Of a stretch of DNA of 9,295 nt, positions 6,497 to 9,295 are shown in pieces. This stretch comes from Thermococcus sp. (GTDB taxonomy: Archaea; Methanobacteriota_B; Thermococci; Thermococcales; Thermococcaceae), in the NCBI GenBank assembly GCA_027023165.1, contig JALVWX010000132.1, forward strand, positions 1 through 9,295, in the 5' to 3' direction. The translations under genes were made by a program, and so were the position numbers. Position 1 is the stretch's first letter. Each line of letters opens with the position of its first letter. The notes under the pieces were generated by a model, which saw only the letters and a program-made list of their open reading frames with translations, ran no database searches and had not been told where the DNA came from.

Positions 6497-6534
6497 TAAG
6501 TTTTGCTCCTACAGCCACTTAGGGGGAGATTGAG
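6471..6534 (+). promoter_or_regulatory. Upstream region of the HAD gene: weak TATA-like site and ribosome binding site
   Basis: TTACTTAA at 6492-6499 is a weak TATA-like sequence whose predicted start (about 6522) falls at the GGGGGAGAT of 6522-6530. That purine run lies 4 bases before TTG 6535 and is the only visible ribosome binding site. The TTTT at 6501-6504 could be a weak terminator for the small gene before it. Confidence 0.4.
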
Positions 6535-7233
6535 TTGAAACTCGTCTCATTCGACGTCTGGAACACGCTCCTCGACATAAACGTCATGCTCGATGTCATG
6601 GCGGTTGAGCTCTCGAAGCTGATGGGAGCATGCATAGTGGACGTCGTCGAGGGCATGATGCTCACGAGGGAGAGGATAAAGGGCATGCGCGCCAAGGAGG
6701 CTGGAAATCCGGAGAATGCCTTAGAAGAGAGCCAGGAGCTTTTGGCGGGGATCCTTGGAATCGACGTTGAGCTCGTCAAGAGGGCGGCGGCGAGGGCAGT
6801 TCTGAAGGTAGATGAGGGTATAGTTCTCCCCGGGGCAAAGGAAGCTCTTGAAGGCGTCAAGAGGAAGGGCCTGAAGGTCACCGTCACGGGCAACGTGATG
6901 TTCTGGCCGGGTTCCTACACGAGGCTTCTGCTTGAAAGGTTTGGCCTTATGGACTACATCGACAGGACCTTCTTCGCGGACGAGGTTCTCGCCTACAAGC
7001 CGATGCCGGAGATGTTCAGAAAACCGCTGGAGGCCTTTGGAATCGAGCCGGGCGAGGCAATCCACATCGGCGATACCTACGCGGAGGATTTTGAGGGCGC
7101 ACTGAGGGCCGGACTGTGGGCCGTCTGGATAAATCCGGAGGCAGAGGAGATCAGAAGAATCCACGGGAGGGGCTTTGAGGTTCCGTCTGTGGAGGGGATT
7201 CTGGAAGTGCTTGAGGAAATAGAAAAAAGCTAG
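6535..7233 (+). CDS. HAD-superfamily hydrolase lacking the usual second motif-I aspartate
   Basis: A 232-residue cytoplasmic hydrolase of the haloacid dehalogenase superfamily. Motif I is FDVWNTLLD, with the nucleophile D7; phosphatases carry a general acid Asp two residues later, but here it is Trp9. Motif II is VTGN with T118, motif III is K155 in AYKPMPEMF, and motif IV is HIGDTYAEDFEGA with D180 and D185. A helical cap spans about residues 15-95. L-2-haloacid dehalogenases likewise replace the second Asp (FDAYGT), so this may not be an ordinary phosphatase; the substrate is unknown. The start is TTG 6535: it directly precedes KLVSFD, the normal N terminus of the family, and follows GGGGGAGAT. 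The stop lies 16 bp from the end of the convergent polymerase gene. Confidence 0.87.
   Translation: MKLVSFDVWNTLLDINVMLDVMAVELSKLMGACIVDVVEGMMLTRERIKGMRAKEAGNPENALEESQELLAGILGIDVELVKRAAARAVLKVDEGIVLPGAKEALEGVKRKGLKVTVTGNVMFWPGSYTRLLLERFGLMDYIDRTFFADEVLAYKPMPEMFRKPLEAFGIEPGEAIHIGDTYAEDFEGALRAGLWAVWINPEAEEIRRIHGRGFEVPSVEGILEVLEEIEKS
7223..7228 (-). terminator. Possible T-run terminator of the DNA polymerase gene
   Basis: Reading the minus strand past the polymerase TGA gives GCTAGCTTTTTTC, with six T about 22 bases after the stop. This lies inside the last codons of the convergent HAD gene (EKS). A run of T is the usual archaeal termination signal. No equally clear run follows the HAD stop; only the loose pyrimidine stretch TTCACTTCTTCCCC does. 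Confidence 0.45.
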
Positions 7234-7249
7234 CGAATGAGCTTGGCGT

Positions 7250-9295
7250 TCACTTCTTCCCCATTTTAAGCCACGCCCCCAGTCCGACCTGCCGCGTCTT
7301 CTGGTAGCGCAAGTCCTCCTTGCGGTAGCCAAAGGCCCTTAGAATTCTCTCCACCGCCGGGAGAACCTGGTTCTCGATGTAGTACTCCGCATCGTAGCGA
7401 TGTTTGGTCGGGTCGAACTCGTCGAAGGGAATGGCCCTGTCCCCAATCCTGCCGGAGCCCTTCAACACGATGTAGCTTATCACGGTTCCTGGACGGATTT
7501 TTATCCCCCTCGCGGCGAGGCGCTTCGCTATCGCCACGTGCGGGCCTGTTGCCTTGTAGTCCTTCAGCTCCCTGGTAATCTGTTCGTGGATGACGAGCTT
7601 CTCTGGCGGAACCTCGTACTTGCTCAGCTTCTCCGTCACCTCTTTCACAATCCTAACGGCCTCCTCGATGTCACCGTGCCGTAGTATGGCCTCCAAGACC
7701 CTCGCCTGCGTCTCCTTGGCCACATCACTCCAGTCGCGCCGGACGATCTCAAGCCCGCGCGTCGTTATCTTGTCCTCTTCATCGATTACGGCGTATTTCT
7801 TCTTGGTCACGAAGAAGCCGCGCTTGTAGAAGCCCTCGTACTCGAGTTCCAGGAGGCCGGGGAGTTTGGGGTTGATGTAGTTAAGGAACTCCTTCGCCTT
7901 CTTTTTAACCGTTTCGGCGTCTGCACCCGGGATTGTCGCGAAAAAGCCGTCTGTGTCCGCGTACAGTACTTTAAAGCCAAATTTTTCCTCTATCTCTCTT
8001 ATCGTGGTCTCTATGTACTGTCTTCCCCAGGCAGTAACGCTCTCGGCACACTCCTTGCAGTACCAACGTGCTTTCGCATAGCCATAGTAACCATAATACG
8101 AGTTGGCCAGGATCTTGATGGCTCGCTGCCTGTAATCTAGAAGCTTTTTCTCCAGTGGGTCGATGGTGGCCTTCATACGCTTCTTTATCTTCTGCCTTTC
8201 TTCAAGCAAGTCCCCCAGAAGGCTCGGAATGAAGCCGGAGAAGTCTTTACAAAAGCGGTGGCCGACCTCTGGAGCGACATCGTATTCCTTGCAGCCTTCC
8301 CTGTTGAGAGTGTCCGGTGAAACGTTGTGTGTGATGATTATCGAGGGATAGAGAGACTTGTAATCAAGATAGACGATGTTCTCCCACAGTCCCCTCTCCG
8401 GCTCCTTGACATAGCCTCCAGTGTAGCCCCCGCGGCGCCCCTCAAGTTCTCTGCCGGAGGGCTTGTTGGGTGCAAGCTCGTTCCTCTCGTAGGCCTTCCT
8501 CAGGAGAAACCACTCCACAAGATTGCCCGTACTCGAACGCGATACATCCCAGAAGCTCTGACCGACGAGGCGCGAGAGCTGGGCTTCCATCGGGAAGAAC
8601 TCCCTTCCCAGCTCGTAGGTTACCTTGGCATCTTCCATGGAGTAGCGGGCTACCCTTTCTAAGCCCTCACCCGTCTCCCATGCAGTTGCTATCTCCTCAG
8701 CGTAGACCTTCTCCTTCGGCTTTCCAAAGATGGCTTCATAAACGGCCTCCAGCGTGTAGGTGGGCAGGTTTATCGTGCGCCTTATTACCGGGTACAGGTC
8801 GAAGTGAATTCTGCCCTTGACTTCAACGGCGAAGCGGTCGCCCATCCTCTGTATCTTCGGCTCGCTTCCGTCTCTACCGAGAATAAACTTGACGCCGAGC
8901 TTTTCGGAGCGCCTCTTGAGGTAGGCAAAGTCGAAGTTGTCGCCGTTGTAGGTGATGAGGACATCCGGGTCCTTCTCCTTGACGACCTTGAGAAAACGCT
9001 TTATCATCTCCTTCTCCGTTGAAACTACGTCAACGTAGGGCAGGTCAACCTTTTTCCAGGTTATAACTCTCGCCCCCTCTCCGTCGGCGTAGCTTATCAT
9101 CAGAATCGGCCCCTCTGCAAACTCCTCGCCCTCGTGGTAGAGCGTCTCGATGTCGAAGGCGAGCATTTTAAGCTCCTCATCGCCCTCCATCGGGATTAAG
9201 CCCTTGTCAATGAGGTAGCGCTTGGCAAAGGGAATGTCGTACTCGTAGATGTCTATGACAGCTGGATGCTCCCTTATCTTGTCCCTGATTGCCGG
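7250..9295 (-). CDS. polB: Family-B replicative/repair DNA polymerase (N-terminal about 93 residues beyond window)
   Basis: DNA-dependent DNA polymerase with a proofreading 3'-5' exonuclease, closely matching the remembered KOD/9°N-type Thermococcus enzymes. The 681 visible residues correspond to about 94-774 of KOD polymerase. Exonuclease motifs: FDIET (D141, E143), YNGDNFDF and [10 protein letters not shown]. Polymerase motifs: A as [11 protein letters not shown] (D404), B as [14 protein letters not shown] as YADTDGFF (D540, D542); then TKKKY. P115 of the template-uracil pocket is present, while its partner at 93 lies outside. Cysteine pairs [15 protein letters not shown] and CKEC match the disulfides known in hyperthermophile enzymes. 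Motif A reads DYK where KOD and 9°N have DFR. No intein interrupts the pol-a, pol-b or pol-c sites. It ends [12 protein letters not shown] and converges on the HAD gene. Confidence 0.98.
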   Translation of the reverse strand, partial: PAIRDKIREHPAVIDIYEYDIPFAKRYLIDKGLIPMEGDEELKMLAFDIETLYHEGEEFAEGPILMISYADGEGARVITWKKVDLPYVDVVSTEKEMIKRFLKVVKEKDPDVLITYNGDNFDFAYLKRRSEKLGVKFILGRDGSEPKIQRMGDRFAVEVKGRIHFDLYPVIRRTINLPTYTLEAVYEAIFGKPKEKVYAEEIATAWETGEGLERVARYSMEDAKVTYELGREFFPMEAQLSRLVGQSFWDVSRSSTGNLVEWFLLRKAYERNELAPNKPSGRELEGRRGGYTGGYVKEPERGLWENIVYLDYKSLYPSIIITHNVSPDTLNREGCKEYDVAPEVGHRFCKDFSGFIPSLLGDLLEERQKIKKRMKATIDPLEKKLLDYRQRAIKILANSYYGYYGYAKARWYCKECAESVTAWGRQYIETTIREIEEKFGFKVLYADTDGFFATIPGADAETVKKKAKEFLNYINPKLPGLLELEYEGFYKRGFFVTKKKYAVIDEEDKITTRGLEIVRRDWSDVAKETQARVLEAILRHGDIEEAVRIVKEVTEKLSKYEVPPEKLVIHEQITRELKDYKATGPHVAIAKRLAARGIKIRPGTVISYIVLKGSGRIGDRAIPFDEFDPTKHRYDAEYYIENQVLPAVERILRAFGYRKEDLRYQKTRQVGLGAWLKMGKK

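Noticed and set aside
6256..6534. tRNA, CRISPR repeat or attachment site in the AT-rich block
   Set aside because: No cloverleaf, no regularly spaced repeats beyond the two-unit duplication and no inverted terminal repeats were found by eye.
7400..9022. Several plus-strand open frames opposite the polymerase gene
   Set aside because: All are antisense shadows of a highly conserved polymerase coding sequence.

Overview
The window is a piece of a hyperthermophilic euryarchaeal chromosome, almost certainly Thermococcus. The strongest evidence is a family-B DNA polymerase that closely resembles, from memory, the KOD/9°N-type Thermococcus enzymes. Promoters of the form purine/A-rich BRE plus TTATAA/TTATATA, GGTG-type ribosome binding sites and a GC-rich coding sequence agree with this. 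Placement rests on remembered family motifs, not on a database search.

Layout, left to right. (1) <1-1839, minus: a large RecJ-like DHH phosphoesterase with DnaJ-type zinc fingers, an S1 domain and an OB fold, cut by the left edge. (2) 1875-3050, minus: a 12-helix MFS transporter just upstream of the DHH gene, with a TATA box so close to its ATG that the mRNA should be leaderless. The DHH gene may have its own promoter inside the MFS 3' end. (3) 3132-4601, minus: a secreted, heavily glycosylatable S-layer-like protein followed by a T-rich terminator. (4) A 64-bp divergent promoter region with one TATA-like core readable on both strands. (5) 4666-5196 and 5197-6255, plus: a coiled-coil/four-helix membrane protein (DUF2391-like) abutting a TOPRIM-like protein (DUF3226-like), almost surely co-translated and of unknown function. 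(6) 6256-6534: an AT-rich block of about 40% GC holding a 52-residue single-helix membrane protein gene and an imperfect 28-bp tandem duplication. (7) 6535-7233, plus: a HAD-superfamily hydrolase with a TTG start. (8) 7250->9295, minus, convergent with the HAD gene: family-B DNA polymerase, missing only about the first 93 residues and intein-free at all three classic insertion sites seen here.

Most genes look like ordinary core or conserved accessory Thermococcales genes. I see no CRISPR array, tRNA, rRNA, transposase or integrase. The least explained part is the centre (4666-6534): a membrane protein plus TOPRIM protein pair followed by an AT-rich tail with an overlooked small membrane protein. 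This could be a small functional module, but nothing in the sequence proves it.
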